DNA from: Phycisphaerae bacterium
GTDB taxonomy: Bacteria > Planctomycetota > Phycisphaerae > UBA1845 > Fen-1342
Assembly (NCBI GenBank): GCA_028279405.1
Contig: JANQNU010000091.1
Span: forward strand, 1 to 49,703
Reading direction: 5' to 3'
DNA length: 49,703 nt
A program made the position numbers and the translations under genes. Positions 17,861 through 26,340 of this stretch are shown here, piece by piece. The stretch's first letter is position 1. Every line of letters begins with the position of its first letter. The notes beneath the pieces are model-generated. The model worked only from the letters and a program-made list of their open reading frames with translations, was not told the DNA's origin and did not search any database.

Positions 17861-20167
17861 ATGCCGCTCGAAGACTATCGTAACAAACGGGATTTTCGGC
17901 GCACGCCCGAGCCGCCCGGCGACGAAGGCGCGACCCGACGGCGTTTCGTGGTGCAGAAGCACGCGGCCCGGCGCCTGCACTACGACCTGCGGCTTGAATG
18001 GGCCGGCGTGCTGGTGAGTTGGGCGGTTCCCAAGGGACCGAGTCTCGATCCGACCGAGAAACGGCTCGCGGTCCAGACCGAAGATCACCCGCTCGCATAC
18101 GGCGAGTTCGAGGGGATCATTCCCGAAGGCGAGTACGGCGGCGGAACGGTCCTGCTCTGGGACGAGGGTTTCTGGACGCCGAACGAGGACCCGGATGCGT
18201 TTCTCAGCGAAGGTCGGCTCAAGTTCTCACTGCATGGCCGCAAGCTCACCGGCGGCTGGACACTGGTCCGAATCAAGAACGACCCCGCGGGACGCGGGCG
18301 CAACTGGCTGCTCATCAAAGAACGTGACGCTGCCGCGCGACCCGAAGACCAGTACTGCGTCACGGACGAATTGCCATTCAGTGTCCTTACGAACCGCTCG
18401 ATGCGCGAGATCGCCAGCGCCAAGGACCGGATCTGGGATGTCGCGCAGCGAAGCGAACAATCGGCACCGAGTGCCCTTCCCGCACGCGTGTTCGACCGCG
18501 CGTCATCACTGGAAACCGAGATTCGCGCCCACCCGGGTGCGCGCCGGGCCGCGCAGCCAAGCCGTGTTACGCCGCCGAAACCCCGCCCCAAGACGACCCC
18601 ACCCACCGAAGATGACTGGCTCCACGAAATTCGGCTCGAAGGACGCCGACTTCAAGCATTCGTCAAACCGGAAGAGGTCGTCCTGCGTGCGGGTACGCAG
18701 GAACTGACGCGTTCGCTGCCGGAGATCGCGCGCACCGCCGGGACGCTGCCGATTCAGCAATGCGTCCTCGACGGCGTAATCGTCGTGACGGACGTCTCCG
18801 GCCGCGCCCAGGCCGGCCTGCTGGCAGACGCGCTGGCGTCCAATCGTTCCACGACCGTGCAGCTCTTCGCATTCGACCTGCCGTTCGCTGCCGGCTTCGA
18901 CCTGCGCAAAGTGCCGATCGGCGTCCGGAAACAGTGGCTGCAAACATTGTTGGTACGGTCGCAGGACCGCACGGGACCGATCCAGTTCAGCGACCATATC
19001 GTCGGCCGCGGCGACGTCGTCCTTCAACAGGCGCGCCAGCTCGGTGTTGCCGGGATCATCTCGAAACGTGCCGACGGAGGCTACAACGCGCGCACCGCGC
19101 AGTGGTTCGAAGTTCGTACGCCGACAGCGCCCGATTCCAGTGACGCCGAGTCGACCGAGTTGCCGAACACGAACCGCGAGGATAAGACCGTTGCCACCCC
19201 TCCGGCCGTCGGCGCCGAAACAGCGCGACGCACGACCGCGAGACCGGGTGTCGTCACCGGTCGCGGGTTGACCATCGCTGGCGTGCGACTCTCGAACCCG
19301 CAGCGGATCCTCTACCCGGAAGACCGAGTCACGAAACGAGCGCTGGCACAATACTACGAACGCGTCGCAGACTGGGCGCTGCCGCATGTCATCGGCCGCC
19401 CGCTGAGCCTCTACCGCTGCCCGAAGGGTCACGAGCAGGAGTGCTTCTTCCAAAAACACCTCGGCGAGACTGCACTGCCGCACCTGCGTGAAGCGCCTCT
19501 GCGCGCTCAGGAGCAGAAACTGCCGTACATCGTGATCGACGATCTCGGCGGATTGATCACGCTGGCGCAGTTGAGCACGCTCGAAATCCACCCGTGGGGC
19601 TGTCGCGAGGACGACATCGAGCGCCCCGATCGCCTGGTCTTCGATCTCGATCCCGGCACTGACATCACCTGGCGACAAATCGTGGAAGCGGCACGCACGC
19701 TGCGTGATCTGCTCGCGGACCTCGGCCTGGTCAGTTTCGTCAAGACATCCGGCGGCAAAGGCCTGCACATCGTGGTGCCGATGGTGCGACGCAGCAGCTG
19801 GGAGCAGGCCAAGGCGTTCACCGCCGCCGTCGTTCGCGAGATGGTCCGCCGTGAGCCGCAGCGCTACGTCGCGACCATCAGCAAATGGGCACGGACCGGA
19901 CGAATCTTCGTCGACTACCTGCGCAACGTGCGCGGCGCGACCTGCGTTTCGGCCTACTCGACAAGAGCCCGGCCGGGAGCCGCCGTCTCGACGCCCTTGC
20001 ATTGGGAAGAACTCGATCCGCACCCGACGGTCTACACGATCCAGAGCGTTCCCCGCCGACTCGCGTCGCTGCGCCACGACCCGTGGGACGGATTCTTCGA
20101 ACAACGGCAATCAATCACCAAGCCGATGTGGCAGGCGCTCGGCGTCCGAAACGTGCCGAAACCATAG
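17861..20167 (+). CDS. LigD-like protein: 3'-phosphoesterase and polymerase/primase with degenerate ligase domain
   Basis: A 768-residue protein in three parts. Residues 1-160 are a 3'-phosphoesterase (PE) domain with all five active residues: His34, His40, Asp42, Arg44, His76, in the same spacing as Pseudomonas LigD. Residues about 250-425 resemble a ligase nucleotidyltransferase, but motif I ExKxDG reads EIRLEG, so the AMP-accepting Lys is Arg258. The ELDGE motif reads VLDGV, motif IV EG reads AG (AGIISKR), and the OB-fold domain is missing. Residues 467-768 are a polymerase/primase domain with Asp595 and Asp597 in VFDLDPG, SGGKG, and Asp685 in FVDYLRN. It likely processes and fills DNA ends in NHEJ-like repair but should not seal them. 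No Ku gene is in the window. Sealing, if any, needs another ligase. Confidence 0.85.
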   Translation: MPLEDYRNKRDFRRTPEPPGDEGATRRRFVVQKHAARRLHYDLRLEWAGVLVSWAVPKGPSLDPTEKRLAVQTEDHPLAYGEFEGIIPEGEYGGGTVLLWDEGFWTPNEDPDAFLSEGRLKFSLHGRKLTGGWTLVRIKNDPAGRGRNWLLIKERDAAARPEDQYCVTDELPFSVLTNRSMREIASAKDRIWDVAQRSEQSAPSALPARVFDRASSLETEIRAHPGARRAAQPSRVTPPKPRPKTTPPTEDDWLHEIRLEGRRLQAFVKPEEVVLRAGTQELTRSLPEIARTAGTLPIQQCVLDGVIVVTDVSGRAQAGLLADALASNRSTTVQLFAFDLPFAAGFDLRKVPIGVRKQWLQTLLVRSQDRTGPIQFSDHIVGRGDVVLQQARQLGVAGIISKRADGGYNARTAQWFEVRTPTAPDSSDAESTELPNTNREDKTVATPPAVGAETARRTTARPGVVTGRGLTIAGVRLSNPQRILYPEDRVTKRALAQYYERVADWALPHVIGRPLSLYRCPKGHEQECFFQKHLGETALPHLREAPLRAQEQKLPYIVIDDLGGLITLAQLSTLEIHPWGCREDDIERPDRLVFDLDPGTDITWRQIVEAARTLRDLLADLGLVSFVKTSGGKGLHIVVPMVRRSSWEQAKAFTAAVVREMVRREPQRYVATISKWARTGRIFVDYLRNVRGATCVSAYSTRARPGAAVSTPLHWEELDPHPTVYTIQSVPRRLASLRHDPWDGFFEQRQSITKPMWQALGVRNVPKP

Positions 20168-20231
20168 TGCGGCGCGATTGACGTTGCAGCCGAAGGCCCA
20201 TTTCCAGGAAGTCGCCCCCCCGTCGTAGCCG

Positions 20232-20930
20232 TTACGCGAGATCGAACACCATCACCTCGGCATCATCCTGCGCCTGCACCTCCAAGCGCTCCACGTCACT
20301 CAACGCAGCACCATCCCCGGCACCCAGAACCTCCCCGGACAGCGCGACCCGCCCGCGTAACACCTGGACCCAGGCGTATCGATCGCGCGCGAATGAAACC
20401 GCGTCCGCCTGGCCAACCGCCAGCGTCGCCAGCAAAATCCGCACATCCTGGTGGATCGTGAGCACGCCGGCACCACCTGCACGCGACGCAACCACGCGAA
20501 ACCGACCGTCCGACAAATCCGGTGCCGCCGACAGCTCCTCGTAGCTGGGCGCAAGCCCGTCACGCTCCGGCAACAGCCAGATTTGATAAAAATGAACCGG
20601 CTCATCCACTGACGGATTGAACTCGCTGTGCTGCACACCCGTGCCAGCCGACATGCGCTGAAGACCCCCAGCGCGCAACACGCTGCCGTTTCCCATGCTG
20701 TCCCGATGCTCCAGCGCTCCCGACAACACATACGACACGATCTCCATGTCGCGATGTCCGTGCGTGCCGAAGCCCTGCCCGGCCTGCACGCGATCCTCGT
20801 TGATCACCCGCAGGGCCCGATAACCCATGTAGGCCGGGTCGTGAAAGTGCCCGAACGAGAACGTATGCCGCGTGTCGAGCCACCCGTGATCGAAATGACC
20901 CCGATCGTTCGCGCGCCTGATCTGCATCAT
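20232..20930 (-). CDS. Pirin family protein (YhhW-like bicupin)
   Basis: A 232-residue bicupin. AAGGAG stands six to eight bases before the ATG at 20930, which settles the start (a longer frame to 20984 exists). The N-terminal cupin holds the metal-binding set: TRHTFSFG, HGHRDMEIVSYVLSG, and HSEFNPS later. The family has quercetin 2,3-dioxygenase activity in E. coli YhhW; redox or xenobiotic-response roles are also described. It follows a MarR-family gene on the same strand, separated by 56 bases, a common pairing in which the MarR protein represses pirin. The last residue run is MVFDLA. Substrate not known. Confidence 0.93.
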   Translation of the reverse strand: MMQIRRANDRGHFDHGWLDTRHTFSFGHFHDPAYMGYRALRVINEDRVQAGQGFGTHGHRDMEIVSYVLSGALEHRDSMGNGSVLRAGGLQRMSAGTGVQHSEFNPSVDEPVHFYQIWLLPERDGLAPSYEELSAAPDLSDGRFRVVASRAGGAGVLTIHQDVRILLATLAVGQADAVSFARDRYAWVQVLRGRVALSGEVLGAGDGAALSDVERLEVQAQDDAEVMVFDLA

Positions 20931-20960
20931 GACCATCTCCTTATTCGTTGCACCATTATC

Positions 20961-20970
20961 TGTTACAACA
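20961..20970 (-). promoter_or_regulatory. Candidate MarR operator before pirin gene
   Basis: TGTTACAACA on the plus strand, a short inverted repeat with arms TGTT/AACA, lies in the 56-base gap between the MarR and pirin genes. TGTYACAA also occurs at 21460-21467, over the MarR start, which fits autoregulation. Confidence 0.35.
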
Positions 20971-20986
20971 TATTTTTGATGCACAA

Positions 20987-21460
20987 TCAGGACTCCGGTT
21001 TCGTCGATTCCCGAGCCTTGCAGAGCAGGCGACTGAGCGTCCGCAACTGGCCGGCGGAGAGATGGCCGAGTTGGTCGGCGTGCAATCGCGCAACAGGTCG
21101 GTCCAGCTTCCGCAGCAGCCCGCGGCCTTTCGTGGTCAGTGCCACCTCCACCACCCGTCGATCGTCACGACCGCGGTCGCGACGCACGAGCCCGGCGCTC
21201 TCGAGCCGGTCGACCAGCCGCGTGATGTCCGGCTGGCGCGTAATCATCTCCGACGCGATGTGATACACGGGCAAGGGTCGATTATGACCGCGAAGGATGC
21301 GCAGGACGTTGTATTGTGGGTCGGAAATGCCATGAGATTTGAAGAGCTGATCAAACTCTCCACTTAAACGATCGTGAGTGCGCAGCAGATTGAGGTATGC
21401 CTCCTGCTCCGACGAGGCGAATCCCCCCTTCTTCCCCACTTCCTTCCGCAAACGACTCAT
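20987..21460 (-). CDS. MarR family transcriptional regulator
   Basis: A 157-residue winged-helix repressor. The wing-helix segment is visible: VYHIASEMITRQPDITRLVD then RLESAGLVRRDRGRDDRRVV, with the beta-wing ending VEVALTTKGRGLL. A dimer helix runs over the N-terminus. No cysteine-based redox sensor is obvious apart from one Cys near the C-terminus. It precedes the pirin gene and probably represses it and itself; TGTYACAA sites lie over its own start and before pirin. The start ATG at 21460 lacks a good ribosome binding site and has TATAGT about 10 bases upstream, so it might be leaderless. Its ligand is unknown. Confidence 0.92.
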   Translation of the reverse strand: MSRLRKEVGKKGGFASSEQEAYLNLLRTHDRLSGEFDQLFKSHGISDPQYNVLRILRGHNRPLPVYHIASEMITRQPDITRLVDRLESAGLVRRDRGRDDRRVVEVALTTKGRGLLRKLDRPVARLHADQLGHLSAGQLRTLSRLLCKARESTKPES

Positions 21461-21467
21461 GTCACAA
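21460..21467 (-). promoter_or_regulatory. Candidate MarR autoregulatory site
   Basis: TGTCACAA on the plus strand overlaps the marR start codon and matches TGTTACAA before pirin (20961-20968) at 7 of 8 positions. Confidence 0.3.
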
Positions 21468-21585
21468 ACTATACCCTGGCCCGGAATGCATGGCCACGGG
21501 GTATTCGCCGTACATCAGCTGTCAACGCATCCCACCGCCACGCGGGCCATGAACGGCACCGCCGATTTTTATCCAACCGCACGAC

Positions 21586-21930
21586 TCAGGTTACCTTGGC
21601 GCCCGGCGGCATCGGCCGCTGCGGTGAAAGGACACCAAACACTGCACGCTCGTCGTCGCTCGCGGCCAGCAGCATCCCCTGGCTTTCCAATCCGCGCATC
21701 TGGCGCGGCGCGAGATTAGCAACCACGACGATTTGCCGACCGACCAGCTCGTCGGGTTCGTAGGCACCGCGCAGCCCCGCCAGAATCTGCCGTTGCTCGG
21801 TACCCAGATCAACCTGGAGCACGAGCAGCTTGTCGGCGTTGGGGTGCGTTTCGCACGATTTCACGGTGGCAACCCGCAGGTCCACCTTGGCAAAGTCGTC
21901 ATACTGGATCACGTTCGGCGATTCGTCCAT
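21586..21930 (-). CDS. Stand-alone tRNA-binding domain protein (MetG C-terminal / CsaA-like)
   Basis: A 114-residue OB-fold protein beginning MDESPNVIQYDDFAKVDLRV. Signature blocks are FAKVDLRVATVKSCETHPNA, DKLLVLQVDLG, RQILAGLRGAY, VVVANLAPRQMRGLESQGM and LLAASD, as in the C-terminal dimerisation/tRNA-binding domain of methionyl-tRNA synthetase. Here it is encoded alone. Such proteins can assist aminoacylation or act as chaperones (CsaA). It may supply the domain to a MetG that lacks it; no metG is in the window. The lipoprotein gene upstream on the same strand starts 46 bases before it, so co-transcription is possible. Confidence 0.9.
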   Translation of the reverse strand: MDESPNVIQYDDFAKVDLRVATVKSCETHPNADKLLVLQVDLGTEQRQILAGLRGAYEPDELVGRQIVVVANLAPRQMRGLESQGMLLAASDDERAVFGVLSPQRPMPPGAKVT

Positions 21931-21976
21931 GCCGTACTCCTGTTCGCTTTCGTCAGCCGCGCATTCCAGCGGGCCC

Positions 21977-22945
21977 TCACCGTTGACCGGTCAGCGCCGA
22001 CGCCAGGTACGTACGAAACTCCTGCTCCACCTGATCGATATCTTCGCTGATGAACGCCCGAAACAGTCCTTCGCCGAGATTCGGTCGGGCCCGGTCGGAC
22101 CAGATGTGGGCTGCCCGCGCAAACTGCTCCAGTTCCGGCGAACCGAGCGCGTTAAGCAGCCGCGTGAACCCTTCGGCATACCGGCCATCCGCGCCCTCGC
22201 GCAAAAATTGCGTCAGCATCCACACCTGTCCATAGTAGGTCGCGATGGTCTTGCTCGTCTCGTTTACCACACGACCGGCGTTTGTCTCCAGCAGCGTTCG
22301 TAACGGAAAGAGCCGGTCTTTGAAATAGGACTCGGCAAGCTGGTTCCGCCGACCGGGATTATAACTCGCGTCGAACCGCTCGAGGCCGCTCGAAGTCCAA
22401 CGTTGGCCCTCACAGACGACCGCCAGGCCTTCGTTGAGCCATGCCGGCACGGACGGGTTGACGTAATGATACAAATATTGATGCAGCCCCTCGTGCGCCA
22501 GAATCGGGAAGGTCGTCTGGTGCGCGACGTACTGAATAACGGTGACACCTTCATGCGAGTAGCCGCCGTTGCGAATCTTCAGGAACACCGGAGCCCGGCG
22601 CCCGGTCAGTCGGCGCGTGAAATACTCCCACTCGACTCGCCGCGCGAACAGGTAGATCGGCATCCGCGAGTCCGGTCGCTTGCCGGAAGGCACGAGCGTC
22701 TGGTAATACTCGAACGCGCGCTCCATCAACGCCGGGAACTCGTCGACCAGATAGTCGTCAGCCAGTGTCGTGTGAATCACATAGTGGTCGGTCGTAAGCC
22801 GGCGTCCGGACTGCCGCCCGAAGTTCCACTCCTCGCTGGTGTACGAATACTGCCGCGCCGGCTGCGAAGCGGCGCACCCGCCCAACAGACCACTCAGCAG
22901 CACCAGCCCCCCAATGCCCATTGCCACCCGAACCGTCGCCGTCAT
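21977..22945 (-). CDS. Lipoprotein with HExxH zinc-peptidase motif (DUF1570-like)
   Basis: A 322-residue protein. The N-terminus is a lipoprotein signal with LLGGCAAS as lipobox. A long helical N-terminal part precedes the metal site: LAHEGLHQYLYHYVNPSVP, then WLNEGLAVVCEG, so HExxH with the third ligand Glu in the NEGLA stretch (gluzincin pattern). It probably acts in the periplasm on the envelope as a metallopeptidase, although several members of this kind are unproven enzymes. Its ATG abuts the TAG of purM (TAGATG), so the two are co-translated. No tie to purine synthesis is obvious; the pairing may simply be by chance. Confidence 0.75.
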   Translation of the reverse strand: MTATVRVAMGIGGLVLLSGLLGGCAASQPARQYSYTSEEWNFGRQSGRRLTTDHYVIHTTLADDYLVDEFPALMERAFEYYQTLVPSGKRPDSRMPIYLFARRVEWEYFTRRLTGRRAPVFLKIRNGGYSHEGVTVIQYVAHQTTFPILAHEGLHQYLYHYVNPSVPAWLNEGLAVVCEGQRWTSSGLERFDASYNPGRRNQLAESYFKDRLFPLRTLLETNAGRVVNETSKTIATYYGQVWMLTQFLREGADGRYAEGFTRLLNALGSPELEQFARAAHIWSDRARPNLGEGLFRAFISEDIDQVEQEFRTYLASALTGQR

Positions 22946-24157
22946 CTAGCGTAACACTACCTTTCCACTTCCCTTCCGCACGCGTCCGACAAGGTACGGC
23001 GACTCGCCGCTACGTTCCAAGGCCCTGAGTACGGCGGCCGTCGAGTTCTTTCGAACAATCAGGACATAGCCGACGCCCATGTTGAAGACCCGGTAGAGCT
23101 CATCCTCGGCCACTCCATGATGCGCCAACAGGCCGAAGATCGGCGGCACCGGCCACGCCCCCCGCCGCAGCACCGCATCACAGTCGGGCGGCAGGATTCG
23201 CGGAATGTTGCCGGGCAGCCCTCCCCCCGTCACGTGGGCCATCGCGGTGATCCGCGGGCGACCACGATACCGGCGCAGCACCTCCAACACCGGCCGCACA
23301 TAGATCTTCGTTGGCGTGAGCAGCACGTCGCGCAGGGTCGCATCGAGCGAGCGAACGTAACTGTCGAGCGGGAGACCGCCGTCTTCGAGGAGCACCTTGC
23401 GAACGAGGGCGAAACCATTCGCGTGCACCCCGCTGCTGGGGAGAGCGATGATCTCGTCGCCCGGCTGAACGAACCGTCGATCCATCATTCGCTTGCGCTC
23501 GACGACCCCGACCGCAAACCCGGCAAGGTCGAAGTGTCCCGGCCGGTAAAGGCCCGGCAACTCTGCCGTCTCGCCTCCGAGGAGGGCGCAACCAGCCTGC
23601 TCGCAGCCATCGACAATGCCGCTGACGATCTGTGCGGCGTGCGACGGTTCCAGCTTGTGCACCGCGACGTAATCCAGAAAGAACAGCGGTTCCGCACCGC
23701 TGGTCAACAAATCGTTGACGTTCATGGCCACGAGATCGATCCCGACGGTATCGAAGCGCTTCGTCGCGATCGCGAGCAGCAGCTTGCTTCCCACCCCATC
23801 CGTGCAGGAAACGAGCACCGGATCGCGGTAGTTCCGCGCAAACAGCCGCTCGTCGTAATCGAGTCGAAAAAGCCCCGCAAAAGCGCCATGACTGGGAAGC
23901 ACCCGCGGACCGTACGTTCGTCGAACCATCGGAGCGATTTGATCGACAAACTCGTCGGCCGCTTCCAGATTCACGCCGGCTGCCGCGTAGGTCGCCCCCG
24001 CTTCCCGACCCTCAGACGCCGGTGTCTTGCCCCGCCGGCGCCGTCCGGCTTCAGCGGCGCGCACGGCCCGGGGCCCGCCCGCGTCGAGGGAGACGCCGGC
24101 GCTGCGACTTCGTGTCCGAACCTTTTCTGACGTTCGCTGTCCCACGGAACGATTCAT
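22946..24157 (-). CDS. purM: Phosphoribosylformylglycinamidine cyclo-ligase (AIR synthetase)
   Basis: A 403-residue enzyme of purine synthesis that closes the imidazole ring of FGAM with ATP to give AIR. Family blocks: TYAAAGVNLEAADEFVDQI at about 54, VSCTDGVGSKLLLA, VAMNVNDLLTSGAEPLFFLD, LLGGETAELPGLY, DLAGFAVGVVE, and HVTGGGLPGNIPR. The family's core is about 345 residues; here about 50 extra N-terminal residues are basic and Arg/Ser-rich with no signature. They may be a real extension, or the true start may be later, but no later ATG or good ribosome binding site is seen. The stop abuts the start of the metallopeptidase-like lipoprotein gene. Confidence 0.95.
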   Translation of the reverse strand: MNRSVGQRTSEKVRTRSRSAGVSLDAGGPRAVRAAEAGRRRRGKTPASEGREAGATYAAAGVNLEAADEFVDQIAPMVRRTYGPRVLPSHGAFAGLFRLDYDERLFARNYRDPVLVSCTDGVGSKLLLAIATKRFDTVGIDLVAMNVNDLLTSGAEPLFFLDYVAVHKLEPSHAAQIVSGIVDGCEQAGCALLGGETAELPGLYRPGHFDLAGFAVGVVERKRMMDRRFVQPGDEIIALPSSGVHANGFALVRKVLLEDGGLPLDSYVRSLDATLRDVLLTPTKIYVRPVLEVLRRYRGRPRITAMAHVTGGGLPGNIPRILPPDCDAVLRRGAWPVPPIFGLLAHHGVAEDELYRVFNMGVGYVLIVRKNSTAAVLRALERSGESPYLVGRVRKGSGKVVLR

Positions 24158-24444
24158 ACCCGAAAGGTGCCGGCATCACCAGTTCGCACCATGTTCGCAC
24201 CGGGCGCGGATCGCGCGTGATCGCGCAGGTCGTTGCCAGCTAAGCCCTTATCGGCGCAGTGGGGGCGACGTGTCCGACAGTTTTGAAGCCCCGTGCCACT
24301 GAAGAACGTTTCTCTCGATAACGATCGTCCTCCCGTTGCGTACCACCGGGAGGCAGCTGGTGACAAATCTCTCCAAAATCCGGTGACGGTCGGCGATTCG
24401 CTGCGAAGTTACGAATACAACAACCGTGACCAAAGGAGATTGCC
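24158..24444. other. Divergent intergenic region between purM and DinB
   Basis: A 287-base gap with no coding frame. It carries a possible hairpin (CCTCCCG at 24329-24335, CGGGAGG at 24347-24353) and the AAAGGAG ribosome binding site of the DinB gene at 24432-24438. Promoters for both sides should lie here. Confidence 0.4.
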
Positions 24445-24942
24445 ATGTCCAACACGATCGTACAAACCGGCATGGAACGCCTGATGTTTGCGCGTAAGTT
24501 TACGCTCGCCCTGCTTGAGGGTATCTCTGAGGACCAGCGCGCGCATGCGCCCTGCTCCTCTGCGAACCCGTCGGCCTGGATTCTCGGACACCTATGCTGG
24601 ACCGACGACCACTTTTCCAGCACCCTCGGCCAACAACCGAGCCAGATTCCCGACGATTGGGCCGCGACCTTCGGAATGAAATCCACACCCAGCACCACGC
24701 CCGACGCCTATCCCACGCTGAAGGAACTGTCTGAAGTCCTCGGCACGACCCGTACCAAGTTGATCGACTGGATCAACTCGCTCTCGACGGAACAACTGGC
24801 CGCACCGCTGCCCGACAATCTAAGCGGCTTTGCCTCGAACTACGCGAACCTGGTCAGTACGATTGCCTGGCACGAGGGCATGCATGCCGGCCAGCTGACA
24901 GTGGTGCGCAAGAGCCTTGGACTGGACCCGGTATTCGCCTAG
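24445..24942 (+). CDS. DinB family protein (four-helix metal-binding)
   Basis: A 165-residue DinB/YfiT-like protein. AAGGAG stands six bases before the ATG. The three metal-ligand His residues are visible: His49 in WILGHLCW, and His143 and His147 in WHEGMHAGQL. The family adopts a four-helix bundle and includes thiol-dependent S-transferases (bacillithiol or mycothiol transferases) and damage-inducible proteins of unknown activity. It is 44 bases upstream of the BNR gene and likely heads an operon with it and the MoaD-like gene. The thiol co-substrate, if any, cannot be read. Confidence 0.88.
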   Translation: MSNTIVQTGMERLMFARKFTLALLEGISEDQRAHAPCSSANPSAWILGHLCWTDDHFSSTLGQQPSQIPDDWAATFGMKSTPSTTPDAYPTLKELSEVLGTTRTKLIDWINSLSTEQLAAPLPDNLSGFASNYANLVSTIAWHEGMHAGQLTVVRKSLGLDPVFA

Positions 24943-24986
24943 TCCCCGCAGCACATCGAAAACGGGAACAACACGGAGTGAGAGAG

Positions 24987-26045
24987 ATGAACGTAACCCT
25001 GATCATCGGGACTGCCAAGGGCGGATTCGTATGCCGAGCGGACGCATCCCGCCAGTCATGGCAGGTCGATGGCCCGCTCTTCAAGGGCTGGAAGGTAACG
25101 AGCGCGACACGCAACGCACAAGGCCATTGGCTGGTTGCGACCGCGAGCGACGTGTACGGCTGCGCGATCCAAAAAAGCACCGACCTGAAGACCTGGAAAC
25201 AGGTCGAGAACGGCCCGGCGTACGAGAAGGAAAGCGGCCACAAGCTCACGCAGGTCTGGAAACTCGCAACCCGCGCCGACGGAGTCATCTTCGCCGGCGT
25301 CTCGGAGGCCGGCCTGTTCCGCAGCGACGATCACGGCGACACCTGGAAGCCCGTCAACGGCCTCAACCAGCATGCGACGCGCGCCGCCTGGATGCCCGGG
25401 GCCGGCGGCCTGTGCGCGCACTCGATCCTCTTCGACAAGAACAACCCGGAACGAATCTGGGTGGGGATCTCCGCGGTCGGCGTGTTCCGTTCAGACGACG
25501 ACGGCACCACCTGGAAACCGCGGAATCAGGGAATCCCGATCATCCTCGAGGACAAGCAACACCCGGATATCGGATTCTGCGTTCATGCACTTGCCCAGGA
25601 CCCGGACGACCCCAACCGTATCTACCGCCAGGATCACCTCGGAATGTTCCGCAGCCGCGACGGTGCCGAGTCCTGGGAACGCAACGAAACCGGACTCGCT
25701 TCGCGCTTCGGATTCCCCATCGTCATGGACGAGAACACCCGCGCCGTCTACGCGGTCCCGCTGGAGAGCGACGAGTACCGCCTGCCGGTCGACGGCAAAC
25801 TTCGGGTCTTCCGCTCGGCGGACGAAGGCGACTCCTGGTCCGCGCTGACCGCGGGCCTGCCGCAACAGCACGCCTATGCCGGCGTACTCCGTGGAGCGAT
25901 GGCCGTCGACAACCTGTCTCCGGCCGGCGTCTACTTCGGCACCACCTCCGGCGACGTGTACGTTTCCAACAACGGCGGCGACTCCTGGAACGCACTCCCC
26001 GTCCGCCTGCCGCGCGTCGGATACGTTGGCGCCTTCACGGAGTAA
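24987..26045 (+). CDS. BNR-repeat (sialidase/sortilin-type beta-propeller) protein
   Basis: A 352-residue cytoplasmic beta-propeller; no signal peptide was seen. Asp-box repeats recur: FRSDDHGDTWKPV, FRSDDDGTTWKPR, FRSRDGAESWERN, FRSADEGDSWSAL and VSNNGGDSWNAL, as in BNR and Vps10-like propellers. It begins MNVTLIIGTAKGGFVCRADA. The sialidase catalytic triad Arg was not recognised, so enzymatic action is doubtful. ATG 24987 follows a GGAGTGAGAGAG stretch. It is followed after four bases by the MoaD/ThiS-like gene, so the two proteins probably work together. Confidence 0.85.
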   Translation: MNVTLIIGTAKGGFVCRADASRQSWQVDGPLFKGWKVTSATRNAQGHWLVATASDVYGCAIQKSTDLKTWKQVENGPAYEKESGHKLTQVWKLATRADGVIFAGVSEAGLFRSDDHGDTWKPVNGLNQHATRAAWMPGAGGLCAHSILFDKNNPERIWVGISAVGVFRSDDDGTTWKPRNQGIPIILEDKQHPDIGFCVHALAQDPDDPNRIYRQDHLGMFRSRDGAESWERNETGLASRFGFPIVMDENTRAVYAVPLESDEYRLPVDGKLRVFRSADEGDSWSALTAGLPQQHAYAGVLRGAMAVDNLSPAGVYFGTTSGDVYVSNNGGDSWNALPVRLPRVGYVGAFTE

Positions 26046-26049
26046 TGCC

Positions 26050-26331
26050 ATGGCCCGTGTCGACGTGCAGCTGCCAAGCCTGATCACGTCCGTCCATGAC
26101 GGTCCGCTCCGCTTCGCGCTCGAAGCCGGCAGCGTCGCTGAAGCGTTCGAAACGTTGCGCAGCGAACACCCGCGACTCGCACTGCACTTGTTCGACGAGC
26201 ACGGCGCGCTGCGCATCCACGTCCTGTGTTTCCACAACGACCGCAACACGCGCTGGCTCGATGATCCCGTGAATACACCGCTCGCTGACGGCGACGAACT
26301 GCTCTTCATGCAGGCCGTCACCGGCGGCTAG
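26050..26331 (+). CDS. MoaD/ThiS family ubiquitin-like sulfur carrier protein
   Basis: A 93-residue beta-grasp protein, MARVDVQLPSLITSVHDGPL at the start and ending QAVTGG, with the C-terminal Gly-Gly that E1-like enzymes adenylate and that is thiocarboxylated in MoaD and ThiS. Internal pattern LEAGSVAEAFETLRSEHP and LADGDELLFMQAVTGG is typical. Its start lies four bases after the BNR gene stop, so translation is coupled. Its partner E1 (MoeB/ThiF-like) and any target biosynthetic genes are not in the window. The pairing with a BNR propeller suggests a non-canonical role, which is an inference. Confidence 0.85.
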   Translation: MARVDVQLPSLITSVHDGPLRFALEAGSVAEAFETLRSEHPRLALHLFDEHGALRIHVLCFHNDRNTRWLDDPVNTPLADGDELLFMQAVTGG

Positions 26332-26340
26332 ACACCCCCA

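Noticed and set aside
18506..20110. 534-codon open frame on the minus strand
   Set aside because: It is fully antisense to the LigD-like gene, whose PE and POL motifs are intact; long antisense frames are expected in high-GC DNA. No domain was seen in it.
17861..20167. Calling the LigD-like protein a complete ATP-dependent DNA ligase D
   Set aside because: The nucleophile Lys of motif I is Arg and motifs III and IV have lost their Glu residues, and there is no OB-fold, so ligation by this protein is not supported.
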